From: Vanilla planifolia
Lineage: Eukaryota; Streptophyta; Magnoliopsida; Asparagales; Orchidaceae
Direction of reading: 5' to 3'
NCBI GenBank assembly: GCA_023846275.1
Contig: CM043868.1
Location: 9,133,653-9,197,652, forward strand
Length of the DNA stretch: 64,000 nucleotides
A program made the position numbers and the translations under genes. Positions 10,301 through 21,965 of the stretch are shown in pieces. Within the stretch, counting starts at the first letter, position 1. Every line of letters starts with the position of its first letter. The notes under the pieces were generated by a model. The model was not told where the DNA came from, ran no database searches, and was given only the letters and a program-made list of their open reading frames with translations.

Positions 10301-12082
10301 ATTCAAAGTTACACATTTGTGCTGAAGCATAAACCTGGTTTAGAAAATAAGGTAGCTGATGCGTTAAGTAGAAAAATAAATCTTTTAACTACCTTATCTG
10401 TTTCAATCATTGGATTCGATGTTTTACCATCTTTATATTCAACATGTGAGGACTTTAAAGATATTTATTCTAAACTTTTAGAGAAACCATCTATGGTAAT
10501 AAACGATTATATGATAAAAGAAGGTTATCTATTTTATAATCAGAAATTATGCATTCCAAAAACCTCATTAAGAGATTTTCTTATTTGGGAAATACATGCG
10601 GGAGGTTTAGCTGGCCACTTTGGAAGAGATAAGACTATATCAGCCGTAGAATATAAGTTTTATTGGCCTGGATTAAAACGACAAGTGGCTAGAATAGTGG
10701 CAGGCTGTAGGAACTGTTTAGTCTCCAAACTTAGGAAACAAAATACTGGACTATATATGCCTTTACCCGTCCCATCGAGACCTTGGGAAGACATTTCTAT
10801 GGATTTCGTGCTAGGATTACCTAAGACAACAAGACGATTTGATTCAATCTTTGTAGTCGTCGATAGATTTACTAAGATGGCTAGGTTTGTTCCATGTTAT
10901 AAGACCTCAGATGCATCTCATATTTCTAGACTTTTCTTTGACGAAATTGTCAAAATACATGGAGTACCTAAGACCATAGTATCTGATAGAGATGTTAGGT
11001 TCACATCACATTTTTGGAGAACTTTATGGCAATCATTAGGAACAAAACTGAAATTCTCCACAGCTTATCATCCACAAACTGATGGCCAGACTGAAGTTGT
11101 CAACCGAAGTTTAGGAAACTTATTAAGAAGCTTAGTTGGTGATAATGTTAAAAATTGGGACTTACTTTTACCAAGAATAGAATATGCTTATAATAGCTCA
11201 GTCAATAGGACAATTGGAATAAGCCCGTTCGAAGCCTATAACGGTTATAAGCCCCATAGTCCTATAGACTTAATTCCTTTACCTACACATACTCGTTCAT
11301 CAGAATCAGCCATAGAATTTGCCGAACATATAAGGAATATTCATAAAAGTATAAAAGAAAAAATTAGTCTAAGCAATGAAACATATAAAAAATTGGCTGA
11401 TGCACATAGAAAGAACAAGGAGTTTTCTGTGGGAGATTTTGTCATGATACGTGTGAGGCCTGAGAGGTTTCCTCCGGGAACATTAAGAAAGTTGCATGCA
11501 AAGGGCATTGGACCTTTTAGAATCATAACTAAAATTAGCCCGAACGCGTATACTTTAGAGTTGCCAGACGATTATGGAGTTAGCAACACTTTCAATATCT
11601 CAGACTTGGTGGCTTACAAGGAGCCAGTTGAAATACCTAGTGAGCCGTTTGAGCCTGAATCTCCTCCCCTTGTGAGTGAACCCCTACCCGAGTGTCCACA
11701 GGCCTGTTTTAAGAAAGCTAGTGAGCAGATTGAAAAAATTATTGATGATAAAATTACTAACACTAGGAATAAACAATATCGGAAATATCTTGTACATTGG
11801 AAAGACAGGTTAAACGAAGATGACACTTGGATATCTCGAGAGGAGCTTCATCGTTTGAACCCTGGAGCACTTGAAGACTACGAGAGGGCCAGAGATTATT
11901 CATCAAAGCTGAGTTTTTCCCACCCCAAGGGAAATGATGAGGACATCATGTTCGAGAAGGACTTTCGACGACCAAGGACCAGGTCTTATACAAAAAAACA
12001 AGGCCAAAATCTAAATTCCTGCTGCCGAAAGCCGCCTCCGCCGCAACCTCCGCCGTCGCCGCGCCTCCAGCCATCCGGATGA
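7307..12082 (+). CDS. Chromovirus gag-pol polyprotein (1591 aa, intact)
   Basis: A single open frame encodes all proteins for retrotransposition. Gag covers about residues 95-270. A CCHC zinc knuckle (C316, C319, H324, C329) is followed by an aspartic protease with DSGS at 415-418. Reverse transcriptase spans about 640-830 with YFDD at 765-768. RNase H acidic residues are D913, E950, D975 and D1018. Integrase has the zinc residues H1097, H1104, C1134 and C1137, catalytic D1166, D1227 and E1263, and a GPF motif at 1402-1404. A chromodomain (about 1475-1525, with YLVHWKD and DDTW) probably directs integration to chromatin. The first ATG after the primer site (MRTRSG) is taken as the start. The last 49 residues, ending in a proline-rich tail, are encoded inside the 3' LTR, and the stop lies at the edge of the minisatellite. 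No frameshift or internal stop is seen. Confidence 0.96.
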   Translation: MRTRSGREYTMDNQFEQLMEQMQQMQLAIQELSTQTNARFNQLERNQVEPEITEEEIQPPRLTVTPTPQRRMEPEIIEEGSDYQSTIRHRNRTENDNDQLLRSIKFEIPSFEGSLNPKEYLEWEAAIDKYFQWFRLTEDRKVLFAKMKLSKQARLYMEAVDNDNFQRNSPPIETWNELKRALRQKYVPRTYKNQLLDQWQRHTQGGKSINEYIAKFDEYHLRCGIDEDPSMTFSRFRAGLREDLQRELLIRGVESLPEAYRITSEIERLQKTYPKKKFEPKPIPKYSNNGSSTSRTQPTTAIKPNPTTTKPKEITCYKCNGKGHVAAQCPTRINYLEEGESEEPEIDTKEITEYNPDSDLANEYYEDEEDNPWEETLAVVRCTLTQPKISEDWRRTAIFHTFIKIGEKVCKVVIDSGSSINAISTDSVTKLGLITTPHPHPYTVSWINETSIPVKVQCIVPLAFGQYSEDIVCDIVPMQVGSIILGRPWLYDHDALLTGKSHTCIFTHNGQKIKLYPSPPKDKIQPIKKTNQIKNNKIHIISKGEAMREFTDGLVIWALAVKKVQTKIPDIVIPPEIESTINEFSDIFLEEPNSLPPLRDIQHCIDLVPGASLPNLPHYRMSPTEHEELSRQVKELMEKGFIQESLSPCAVPALLTPKKDGTWRMCIDSRAINKITIKYRFPIPRLDDLLDQMNGAKIFSKIDLKSGYHQIRIRPGDEWKTAFKTQNGLYEWLVMPFGLSNAPSTFMRVMTQILRPFLGQFAVVYFDDILIFSKNIEAHLDHLKKVCLVLRENKLYVNLKKCAFMTRSVNFLGFIISDVGVSADPEKINAIINWPIPKSVHDVRSFHGLTTFYRRFIKGFSTLTAPITDCIRKGGFDWTDKANDAFDKIKTCMTQAPVLRLPDFNLVFEVSCDASGVGIGGVLNQEGRPIAYFSEKLNEAKRKYSVYDKEFYAIVQTLRHWRHYLLPKEFVLNSDHEALKYLNSQRKLKPQHAKWVEFIQSYTFVLKHKPGLENKVADALSRKINLLTTLSVSIIGFDVLPSLYSTCEDFKDIYSKLLEKPSMVINDYMIKEGYLFYNQKLCIPKTSLRDFLIWEIHAGGLAGHFGRDKTISAVEYKFYWPGLKRQVARIVAGCRNCLVSKLRKQNTGLYMPLPVPSRPWEDISMDFVLGLPKTTRRFDSIFVVVDRFTKMARFVPCYKTSDASHISRLFFDEIVKIHGVPKTIVSDRDVRFTSHFWRTLWQSLGTKLKFSTAYHPQTDGQTEVVNRSLGNLLRSLVGDNVKNWDLLLPRIEYAYNSSVNRTIGISPFEAYNGYKPHSPIDLIPLPTHTRSSESAIEFAEHIRNIHKSIKEKISLSNETYKKLADAHRKNKEFSVGDFVMIRVRPERFPPGTLRKLHAKGIGPFRIITKISPNAYTLELPDDYGVSNTFNISDLVAYKEPVEIPSEPFEPESPPLVSEPLPECPQACFKKASEQIEKIIDDKITNTRNKQYRKYLVHWKDRLNEDDTWISREELHRLNPGALEDYERARDYSSKLSFSHPKGNDEDIMFEKDFRRPRTRSYTKKQGQNLNSCCRKPPPPQPPPSPRLQPSG
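11927..11934 (+). other. Polypurine tract
   Basis: AAGGGAAA lies directly against the first TG of the 3' LTR, the usual position of the plus-strand primer. It overlaps coding sequence because the pol frame continues into the LTR. Confidence 0.75.
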
Positions 12083-13124
12083 CCCGCGCCGACCCACGCC
12101 AGCCCGCGCCGACCCACGCCAGACTCACGAACTGTGACCCGCGCCGACCCACGCCAGCCCGCGCCGAGTAACGCCAGCCCGCGCCGACCCACGCCAGACC
12201 GCGAACTGTGACCCGCGCCGACCCACACCAGACTCACGAACTGTGACCCGCGCCGACCCACGCCAGCCCGCGCCGAGTAACGCCAGCCCGCGCCGAGTAA
12301 CGCCAGCCGCGCCGACCCACGCCAGCCCGCGCCGAGTAACGCCAGCCCGCGCCGACCGCACCGCCGCCGAAACGTCGCCGCGCCTCCAACCATCCGAAAT
12401 TAGGGATAAATACATGAATTTTCATTAATTTTCTCAGAATTTTAAGAGTCTATTTTTAGGTGCCTTTTTAATTTACCCATGTGTCCTTTAGTATTCCCAT
12501 ATTATGAGTCAAATGTCTTTTGTACCCTTTTGGATTCCTATATAAGGGGAAGTCCTCTTCTATTGTAAGGATATACAGTTAATGAAAACTTTTTGAGTGT
12601 TCTTTGCTTCCATTCTGAGTTCGTGAGTGCTCTGAGTGTCTTTGGCGTGCTGACTCGTCAAAGCTCTGATACTGGGAGGAGGGACGCGAGGTCCAAGTGG
12701 TGAGACGCCACTCCAGTCTATCATCTTCCTTCACCGCTCAACCATCTTCAAGTTGAAGTTTTCGTTTTCCTCGTCTTCCTTTTTTACAAGTAATTTCCAA
12801 TTCCTAGATTATTAATTTGTCGTCAATAGATTTTCATTCTGCGAAGTGCAACTTCTATTATAAATTATATTTAAGTTTCAACTGGTACTTAACCAATCTA
12901 AGTACTCCCCATTTCTGAGTGTTTGAAAGTGTGTAGCCGTAATCGATTTAGCGACTTCTTAGCCGCTATCGATCCTAGTTTAGTTAGGCTTCATTGGTTG
13001 GTGCCCCTTTGCGTTCAACCCTCTTCGTATCTAGGATGTGTGTCCCTTAGGGAGACGACCCTGCTCTTTGTTGTGCATCAGACACGAATTTTCTAACTAA
13101 GCAAATTTCTTCAATCCTACATCA
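11935..13124 (+). repeat. 3' LTR of the chromovirus
   Basis: 1190 bases, read as identical to the 5' LTR including the minisatellite, which is the segment most likely to change. It is followed by the CCTTG target duplication. Positions 11935-12082 also encode the C-terminal 49 residues of the polyprotein. Confidence 0.97.
12079..12368. repeat. GC-rich 20-base minisatellite in 3' LTR
   Basis: The exact counterpart of the array at 6191-6480, with the same unit order and flanking 23-base repeats (12055-12077 and 12374-12396). The polyprotein stop codon (12080-12082) overlaps its first bases. Confidence 0.92.
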
Positions 13125-13289
13125 CCTTGTGGTTGGACTTTCTTATTAGAGAGTGCTAGATTATGTAATAATATAAAAATGCTACCTCTTATGCCATGTA
13201 TTTGGGTGGACATGGAGGAATTTTTAGATTAATAGTGAGACACTGATATCATATTAGACGCATTACAAGATTATGTTTATGTTTATAAT

Positions 13290-14860
13290 AATTATTTGAG
13301 AGAAATAATTGGATATTAGCTAAATAATATTTCTTGGAGTTATTTCTTAAGGGATAATGATTGATATAATTCTTATATAATAGTTTAACTTGGTATGTTA
13401 AGATAGTCTTAGATGATATTCCTAATCAATATATTAAATATATTCTACTTATTTTTGTAATAAGGCATTGTCGTTACATACTTATTTTTATAGTATGACT
13501 TGAATATTTTTTATTGAGCTCTGTCTCAATCCTTCTTATTTTTACAAGCTACTCCAAAGAGACAAGAACTTAGGAGAGAGCTGCGAGCTTTTGTGTTGTA
13601 CATCTAATTTTTCAATATTCTTACTTGTATCTTTGAATTCAATAGTAGTGAAGTTATTTCATTATAACTCAATTATTTATACTTTGATAGACTAGGGATG
13701 TATTAGCATCTTTTATATTATTCTTATAAGCAAGATTTTTTAGCATGTGGATTATTTATGAGTTATGATGTTTCATCGATATGGTGGTATACATGGATTG
13801 CATTATAGGTTTCTTAAGTACCATGTATGCTAGTGTAGTTGATGGGTTACCCTACTTACAATGAACAAATTCAGTATCCATTGGGTGACCAAATGATAGA
13901 GGGTATTATTCATTGATTAAATTTGGGCATCACAATACCTAGTTGAATTTCTAACCAAGTGAGTGAAGGATAGCTAGCTAGTTACATTGACTGATGCATG
14001 AGTTTTATTTCATCTAGAGATTTGATAAAAAAAAAAAGAAGGTTTAATACTAAAACATCGAGTGTGACACTTGATTATCATACTTTTATTCATTTTTTAT
14101 CTTTTTTTATATGTATGATTTTTTTAAATGACAGGTGTGTTCATACTATCTCATCACTATAGCTATTGATTCCAATGTTTGTCATTTTTAATATGGATAC
14201 TTTTGTTGCATTTTATAGCTCAACTATATCATCACATTTTTTGTACATAATTTGAGCCAAAGTCATTGTATGACATTTTTAATAGGATTATAGGTTTTTT
14301 TATTGAGTAAGATTACTTTGTATGATTTCTTACTATCGAACAAGTTTTAACCATTGCATAAATGTTTGGTTTATACCTTCGAATAATTGTTTCTCTTATT
14401 GTTTAGAAAAAATGAAATTGAAGTCAGTTTATTAAATGCTTAAACATTAATTCAATGGCTTTAGCTTGAGATTTGGAAGTCCTTAGCATATGTTAAGCTA
14501 TACCAAATGTTTATAATGTCATTTAATTAGTATTTGAGTTTGTTTCTATCATGAATTTCAAAGAAAATTCGAGTTGGTTTCTATCTTCTATATCTTCTTT
14601 CTAGAATGTCTTGGTTACCAAAAAAACTTAATAAGAATTTAATCAAATATACCTTCAAACTTATAGTTTAGTTTTTTAAATATGCCTATAATCCTAATCA
14701 AGAATTATGCTTTATAAGTTGTAGGGATTTTAAAATTCGTGTTGATCACTATAAAACTTCCTAAACTTAAAATTTTGCTGAAATTATTTTGGAATTTTGG
14801 CAAAGTTTTGGCTTTTAATTAAACAAGGAAAATAGTTTTAAAAATCTAAAAATATACATT
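13290..14860. repeat. Duplicated AT-rich block S, copy 1
   Basis: Collinear with about 43250-44970. Shared landmarks are AATATTTCTTGGAGTTAT, GATAGTCTTAGATGATATTCC, GGTTTCTT(A/G)AGTACCATGTATG and GTCCTTAGCATATGTTAAGC. The second copy has about 95 extra bases near 44320-44430. Stops occur in all frames and no gene is recognised. The 160 bases between the chromovirus and this block are unremarkable. Confidence 0.8.
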
Positions 14861-16984
14861 TCATTTTCAAACTTTCAAATTTCACAGGATCACTGAGTTG
14901 CATGCTAAAAACTTGAAAAAAGCCATTATTTAGTAAATTTTAACCATAATAAGTGTGATGAACTCCCCCGGTTAGCATTTACAAATTAAATCGATCATGT
15001 GTCATATCAAGTCGATATCAACATCTTTGCTTGAGTGTCATTGCACCTTATAATCCCATTAATATCCCATGGATCAGATAGAATAGCATAATAAAATATA
15101 GATGCTTTTAGAGGTTTGTTCACCCAAGACATTTAAACCATAACCCAACTAATGAAGGAAAATTTTCCAATAACTCACACCCCTTGAAACATCAATGAAC
15201 TAAACAACAAAGTCACACATCAAACAAAAAAAATTTTAATGATGACTAAGTGGAAGAATAAGGATAAGAGAGTTCACACACTTGCCAATCCATTTTTAGG
15301 CTCTACAAAACAACACCAAGGGTCTGGGAAGAAGAAAAAAGAGATAACAAATATCATTATAGTCCACATTGCAAAGACATCTATGATACTCCCCAACACA
15401 TTAATGTAGGAGTTCTTATTTTTGATAGCATTTGTAATTGAGAGATGTTTTGGTAATTGTTTAAAGGTCATGGATCATTGCTTTGATAAGCAAGATATGA
15501 TTGGACACCATCAAGTCAAGTTTTGTCAATATGGAATTAGAAAGGCCATGAAGTCTTGGAAGATGAAAGAACATTTATTGATTTTTTTTCTAAGACTTAA
15601 AAAGTTAGAGGAACTTCTAATGAAATAATATCTTCCATTAACTCATAGACCTAGGAAAGACATGAGTAGTGTACAAGAGATTGCAAACTATATTGGAAGC
15701 TCAAAAGTGAACATAAAATTTCTCAATCAATGTTTGTAACCATGTGACAAACATTATGAACACCTTCTAAAGCTCCATCCCATGATAAAGTTAAGGCCAA
15801 TGTAGAAGTTAGTACTTAATAATAATTATGTACATGATTGTGTGATTGTGAGAGGAAAGAACATTATGCATAACATTGTTCAAATCAAGATATATTACCT
15901 TACTAATTGAACTTATTAGTGAAAAGAATTGTTCTTCCCTTGTGGATCACATTAAAAAAAAGAGAAGATATTGGTAGTGAGGATGACTCAAAAATCTCAA
16001 AGAACCTAGTAACTTTAATCCATATGCATGAGTTTTTATCAGAAAGTGAGTCCAATAGTATTGAGAATATGCTAGTTATCCCTTAAACTCACTGTGATAA
16101 TAAGAAGATAATGATAAGATTATTGTAGAGGATGAGTTGAGTGCTACTAAAAAGGGCATTAAGGGAATTATCATTGATATTGAAGGAGATCATTCTAAAG
16201 TTAAAAGAGAGTATATACTACATTTTAAGATAATGAACATATAACTGAGTGAAAATGTCATGCTATTCTTCTAATTGAATGTAGTTATCTTTTGTAGACA
16301 CCATATATTTTATATTCCTTTTTTATTTTTCCCTCCAATAATGTTTTGCAAATTTATTAGTCTAGTTTATAGTATCACTTGAGATTTTTCTTAAGTACTT
16401 AATTTATCATCATCACCACCGCCATTCTATCTCAATCTTTACTAGAAATACAACTTCCAGCATTGCCATGAGATTCATCAAATGTTGCTACCTTTAACAA
16501 TTCAGATATTTTTCTTTTTCTGTACAAATAGAACAATATAGAAGATTTATTTTTGTGGTATTAGTTATAGGCCATTTTCTTAAGAAACCACATTAAATGC
16601 TTCTTTTATCATTACTTTGAGATTACCATCAAGAAATCTTTTGGAATGAGAGGATCCATTATTTTTTAATGAGTCACTTGATCTTTAAGATACATCATCA
16701 CCAATTTGTTAACAATCTCTCACCAAAATTGTAAGAGACCTCCAAGAAGATGGTGGCACAACCATTTTCTATTTTATAATAGGCAAAGGTGTGATTTTGA
16801 TAGTTCAACTTCTAGTCAAAGTTGTGTTAATATCAAAGGATTCATTTGTTGTCCAAGTTTTTTCATTCGATTTTCAAATTATTAAGTCATTTTTAGGGAC
16901 ATGAGAGTGTCAATAAAAAATATCCTAAACATTATAGCCTTTATCAAAGATAGAGTTCTACACCCACTTCAAAGATAAATTAGG
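14861..16984. other. AT-rich intergenic sequence, no recognised gene
   Basis: No known gene, RNA or transposon domain is recognised. A 68-codon plus-strand frame at 15422-15628 begins MIAFVIERCFGNCLKVMDH and looks more protein-like than most chance frames. The same direction keeps short open pieces to about 16200 with intervening stops, so a decayed coding sequence of unknown identity is possible but not shown. Confidence 0.45.
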
Positions 16985-17520
16985 GATTCCACTTGTGACA
17001 TGCTTCTTCGACTAATCATTAAAGACAAGTTTTCTTTTATAAATCATGATAGTTGACAATATAAACACAAGCTACCCAATGAAATGACTTTTAATGCCAA
17101 CACTTTTTATTTTTTGAAACTATACTTCTAAATCTTTTGTGATTTGATCATGTATTTGTATATATGTATATATTTTATACCTTGAGCCATCCTGGGATAG
17201 ACCCAATGGATAAGGATATGTTAAAATTATAGTAGGTCAGCTTGTATAGTTTTTAAATTCACTTTGATAATATTGTATAATCAAATCATCATTTCATATG
17301 ATTGGAGGAAACATCGTTCATTCGATTGTTATGTCCATCACTTTGGGTGGCTAGTTAACACCAACTACTTTAGGAAATTACAAAGCTATCCTATAAAGTT
17401 TTTTATAGACTACACTTGGAATTCTCTTAGTTTCATTGGGTCATTAGTTCAAACCACCCTACGTAGTTAACAATCGACCTTACTACTTCTTAGTTACATG
17501 AGAGTCCACTTTTTGTTGCT
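16985..17520. repeat. Duplicated block V, copy 1
   Basis: Collinear with about 33280-33830. Shared landmarks are ATGACTTTTAATGCCAA, TTGAGCCATCCT(G/A)(G/A)GATAG, CCAATGGATAAGG and CATATGATT(G/A)GAG. The open frame at 17264-17470 lies within it and is not preserved in the second copy. Confidence 0.75.
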
Positions 17521-17559
17521 CTTATCCTGCTCTATATTTTCCTCATTGAAGCATGTGTT

Positions 17560-17775
17560 TTGATTATTCAAAAATGTTATGGAATCTTTTCAACAAAGAA
17601 ATAGATAAACTTGATTCTTTGGTGAAGATCATGTGACTCTCTTCCTGCACTCATTACATGATTCAAGTGAGTTATCCAAAAGCTTAAATATTAAGATTCA
17701 AGCATCACAACAAAGATCATAGTGTAGCACTAACTTTTTCATGATCAGAGGTATCTTAGCTCTTCTTTAATCCAC
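17560..17775. repeat. Short duplicated segments (block W)
   Basis: Positions 17560-17640 match about 44990-45070 (AATGTTATGGAATC, then TTTCAACAAAGAAATAGAT). Positions 17640-17775 match about 49505-49640 (GAGTTATCCAAAAGCTT, then CAACAAAGATCATAGTGTAG). These are separate pieces of a diverged repeat of unknown type. Confidence 0.65.
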
Positions 17776-19719
17776 CCCTTCCTTGTTTAGTCCTTTTATT
17801 CAGCATTAGTATTACAAAGACTTTCATCTTGTAAATATTATTACTTTTTATTCATATTATTACAAAAGTTTATTTCCTACACTTGTTTACCATTACATTA
17901 AGAAATATTTTTGAAATATTTTCTACATGTGCATTATTTATGGCTTGCTTTTTTCTCCTTGACCATGCCGGAGCCATCTTTCAAAGTCCAAAACTGTTCA
18001 GCTGGAATTGCTTTCTCAATGAATCTTAAATCAATTCTTATAATATTATTTGGTTTTTTAGTGGTGAAATATTAATTCTTATTTTATAGTCCTTAACTAA
18101 TTAGAAAACAGTGAGAAAACGTTACATTTCCTCAAGCATTTTTCTTTGAAATGTCATAAAAATGACAGTGTTAAAAAAAACTATATGTTTTGATGTGCAC
18201 ACCACCATCTATCAAAAAATTTAATTATAATTGTAAAGCCCATTTTTTTAAACTTAATCTTTATTAAGACAGATCTTACAATTACCTTGCCTTCTTAGCC
18301 CAAAAAATTTGTTTCATTAATGTGGTGCAACATGATTAATATTCTTTTAGTTACTCTATTTTATCATTTTTTTTCAATCTATAGCAAAATATTAAATGTT
18401 TTGGTTAACAAGTGATTTTTTTTTCTCAATAATTGAGCATGAGAAGTTAATATCTACAATTATCTAAAGGAATTCATCGATTACTTAAGTGGGATTAGTT
18501 ATATTGCAACTCCTAACTATTCATATCAAGTTTGGAGGACAAAGTTATAAAGTTTTTTCTATTTTAAAATTTTTAGTAATAGCTAGACTTTCACAAAAAT
18601 AAACATCTAATATTGAAAGGTTTGAAGACAAAAAGTTTGACTTTTAAAAGATACAAATAAAGGATTTTTATTAAAAGAACCTGTATTAGTCTTAAACAAA
18701 AACCGAGTCCATTAAGTAAAAAATTAACATTTATTGTTTGATAAATATTGAGAATGCTACAATTGCCTTTAGGAGGAAATGACATAATGCTTTATTATGG
18801 TAATGCATGATATGTGTTTGAAGCTCTTAATGAGGACATAGAGCTTTAGCTGTAGGAGAACATTTAGTTTTTCCTTAGTTATGGAAGAGAAAATGCATAA
18901 CATGCAACATGGATGTAGAGTTATCAGTATGTCAAAGTCCTATAGATGAAGTGTTTCATGTCCAAAAAGGAATTGTTGCACTACAACCATGAAAAGGAGG
19001 GATATGTAAAGGAGTATAATGATTCAAATGTAACAAGATGAATGGAATCAAAAAGGTAGCATGAACTTAGCTTTTGTTTAGGATTAAGAGAGATAATTGA
19101 TACTGACATTTCCTTTTCTGTATCAAAGGGTTGTGTTGTCAAATTTTCAATTCTAGCCTTGGCTTGAGTTATCTTCTCATCTTCTTCATTTGTAGGTAGC
19201 TAAGTGATATTTGTTTTTTGGGTGCACTTGAGTCATTGATGTCTCACGTAGCTTTTCATTTAAAACCTATTATTGGAATATTTATATTGTTGTGAAGACT
19301 GACCTTGTTTGTTGCATTTTATTTAATAATATGGTAGATTATCGTACGTTACATTTTTGTTAGAAGCCATTATTGCTTTATTGTTTTTTGAACACATGAT
19401 TCTGGTTAGGAGTTCCTTTGCTAAATTTACTTCAATAGAGGTATGGGAAACATTCAATTTGGTAGATTATCCATTTCTTCTATTATCAAGTTGTGAACAC
19501 GTGTTAATATCAATCAACCTATTTCAATGACAACATAAAGTTCCCAAGGTTTAGTTATATTGCCCAAATAAGCTTTGAGATATTTTTCTTGAGTTACCTC
19601 ATATCTAATCTATGGACAACTACCATGCAGCTCCTCCACATGCCTCTTAATCTATTCCAGATTCATCCTTAGTCCTCATTTTAGTGGCACAATAGCTTTC
19701 AATATCTTTTGAAGAGTTT
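17776..19719. other. AT-rich intergenic sequence, nothing recognised
   Basis: No coding sequence, RNA gene or repeat structure is identified. It lies where exons 1 and 2 of the PLR pseudogene would be expected, but neither the nucleotide-binding exon nor the catalytic-lysine exon could be found on either strand. Confidence 0.5.
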
Positions 19720-20476
19720 ATCAAAGTCATTTTTTGATCAAACCTTTAAAAAACTTCTAAAAACTGTGAAGACTCCTACTATAATAATTGTTATAATTGG
19801 TTTTAGCTATAAGTAATATTTTTGCTAAACCCAAGGATCTTTTGCCACTTCTATCCCTTATATTATTTGACATTAATCAATCTTTTGGAGGAAGAATTAT
19901 GATTTTTCTCAGTTTTTTTTCATCATGCATTTATCTTTTCTTTTATATTTTTTTTATCTTTTGTATGTGTCAATGTGACATTCTAAAATGCTTGTGAACA
20001 CTTTTCGTGAAATGCTTATATATTGCTCCGTTGTAGCAATCTATGTTGATAAGGATGAAATTGCAACATACACCATCAAGACAATCAATGACCGACAAAC
20101 ACTAAAACAAACCTTGAATATTAGACCATCTGAGAACATACTCTTACAAAGAGAATTGATTAAGGCATAGGAAGAGCACATTGGTAAGTAGCTTGAGTAG
20201 ACCAACATTTAATAAGAGGAAATCCTTAATATCATTAGAGGTGAATGGATTAAACTTTTTTCCTTTTAAACTATTTATAGAACTTATAGTAGGCTTTTCT
20301 TACATCTTTTAGAGCAAGTATATGAACAACAAGTTGGTCTAGGACACTACTACCATGTCTTCTATGAAGGTTGTTTGACAAATTTTGAGATAGGGGATTT
20401 GGGGTAGGAGGCTTCGAATCTATAGCTTGAGGTTGCATATGCTCGAGTCAAGGATTGTTTGAAGCTTTATTTGTGA
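19720..20476 (+). pseudogene. PLR pseudogene 1: exons 3 and 4 only
   Basis: Collinear with the end of intron 2 through the stop codon of the intact gene at 36514-38869. The intron 2 acceptor is at 20035-20036, exon 3 at 20037 to about 20240, and exon 4 at about 20319-20476. Exon 3 still encodes the family segment YVDKDEIATYTIK and RPSENIL, and exon 4 encodes HVFYEGCLTNFEIG. At least five stop codons interrupt exon 3 and two interrupt exon 4, and nothing upstream matches exons 1-2. It is a 5'-truncated, long-dead copy. The 60-codon frame at 19988-20170 is the readable part of exon 3. Confidence 0.93.
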
Positions 20477-21920
20477 ACTTCTTTCTAAAACTTAGTGATT
20501 GTGTCATGTGTTAATGGGTGCTTTTTTTCTTATTGAATTCCAATGTATTTCAAGTCAGAATAAGGAAGCTTGTAGTTCTATGGTAAAAATAATGCATTGA
20601 GTTTCTGATTAGTTTGTCACTATTGTTTGGGTCTATATTGAAACTAAGTTCAACACATAGGCTTTTGTAATTTTCTTCACTTAAAAAGTTATGATATTTT
20701 GTTTTTCTTCTAGATTAATAATTATGTTGGTATGTAGATCAATTCATAGGTGATGAAAAATAAGGCTTAATATGAAGTAAAAAGTGAGGTGTCTAAGCAC
20801 CAAAAGACTCATGGAGTTGTTGAGGTCTCAAGATGATGGCCTTAAATAGTTGACTCTGGAAAGTCTTAAGATAAGATTATGGGTGCTAGAATCATCGTAT
20901 GGTCTTGAGATATTAATTTCTTGAGTGGATTCAATCCATGATTTCAAAAGCAAGTGTAGAACCTTCTTCATGACTAGAGTACTTTGTAGATACATTGTTC
21001 ATTTTAGGAAGTTAGTTTGCTAGAAGAAAAATGGTTTTTATGTAAAAAAATAGTTCTCTATTGAAAGTGATTGCTAAGCCTACATTTTGGATACAATCAA
21101 CCACATTCAAAGGTAAATTAATAAAACATTTCTCTCAAGTATCATTGCCTCTCCTACTTTATCGCCAAAATTTATTTGCAAAACTTCCATTTGTACATCC
21201 AATCTCGTAAATTTGATCGAATTCCAATCTAGATTGTATAACACATCTATCAAAGGCACTTTGTTATCATGCATTTAAAACAATATTGACACTTCTATCT
21301 ACAATTCCCCAGGTACAAAAATTAAATCGATTTTTTGTGTAATTCTATCATAACTAATAAAAAAATGTGTTCATCTAAATTATTTTTTGAGACAAACCAC
21401 TAATGAGATAATCACATTGATAATGTATTTTTAAACTTTCATATTAAAAATTTCAAAAATTATCATAAATTTGGTAGCTTATATAGATATAGTAAACTAG
21501 TCATAATAATTATTAACATTTCATAATCAAATCACCATCTAAAGACCACAAAAATAAAAATAAGAAGATAGACACAATAGAATCACAACACAAAAAATTG
21601 CTGTGGAAACCTTGTAAGAAGGTAAAACAAATGAGAGAAGCTCGAGAAGGGGGATGGCCATTCAAAAACCTTGGAGTGACTAGAAACTAAAATCCTTAAT
21701 AGATCAAGGAGACTTGTTGCAAACACTTAGGAACATAATAGAAAAGTGATTGCCAAGGTTCAAGAAGAAATGTCTTTGATCTATAAGTAGAGGAGTTCTT
21801 TATTAAAAAAAAACAAGTTATAGAATAATGTTAAGGTATTAAAAAAAATTGGAGATGCAATGTTGCCAAACAATGGTGAATGAAAGTACAACAATGACGT
21901 GAAGAAAAAAATTGCACTAG

Positions 21921-21965
<45 letters not shown>

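Larger units (their letters stand above)
6042..13129 (+). mobile_element. Complete Ty3/gypsy chromovirus LTR retrotransposon
   Basis: A full-length element: TG...CA LTRs at 6047-7236 and 11935-13124, each 1190 bases; primer site at 7241; one uninterrupted gag-pol frame at 7307-12082; purine tract at 11927-11934. It is flanked by the 5-base duplication CCTTG (6042-6046 and 13125-13129). The LTRs read as identical and are offset by exactly 5888 bases throughout, so insertion was very recent. Domain order PR-RT-RNaseH-IN-chromodomain places it among Ty3/gypsy chromoviruses; the clade (CRM- or Galadriel-like) is not settled by eye. All parts for autonomous transposition appear present. Confidence 0.97.

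Noticed and set aside
21921..21963. TAA run as a possible CRISPR-like or regulatory array
   Set aside because: Simple microsatellite with no spacers; the organism is a plant.
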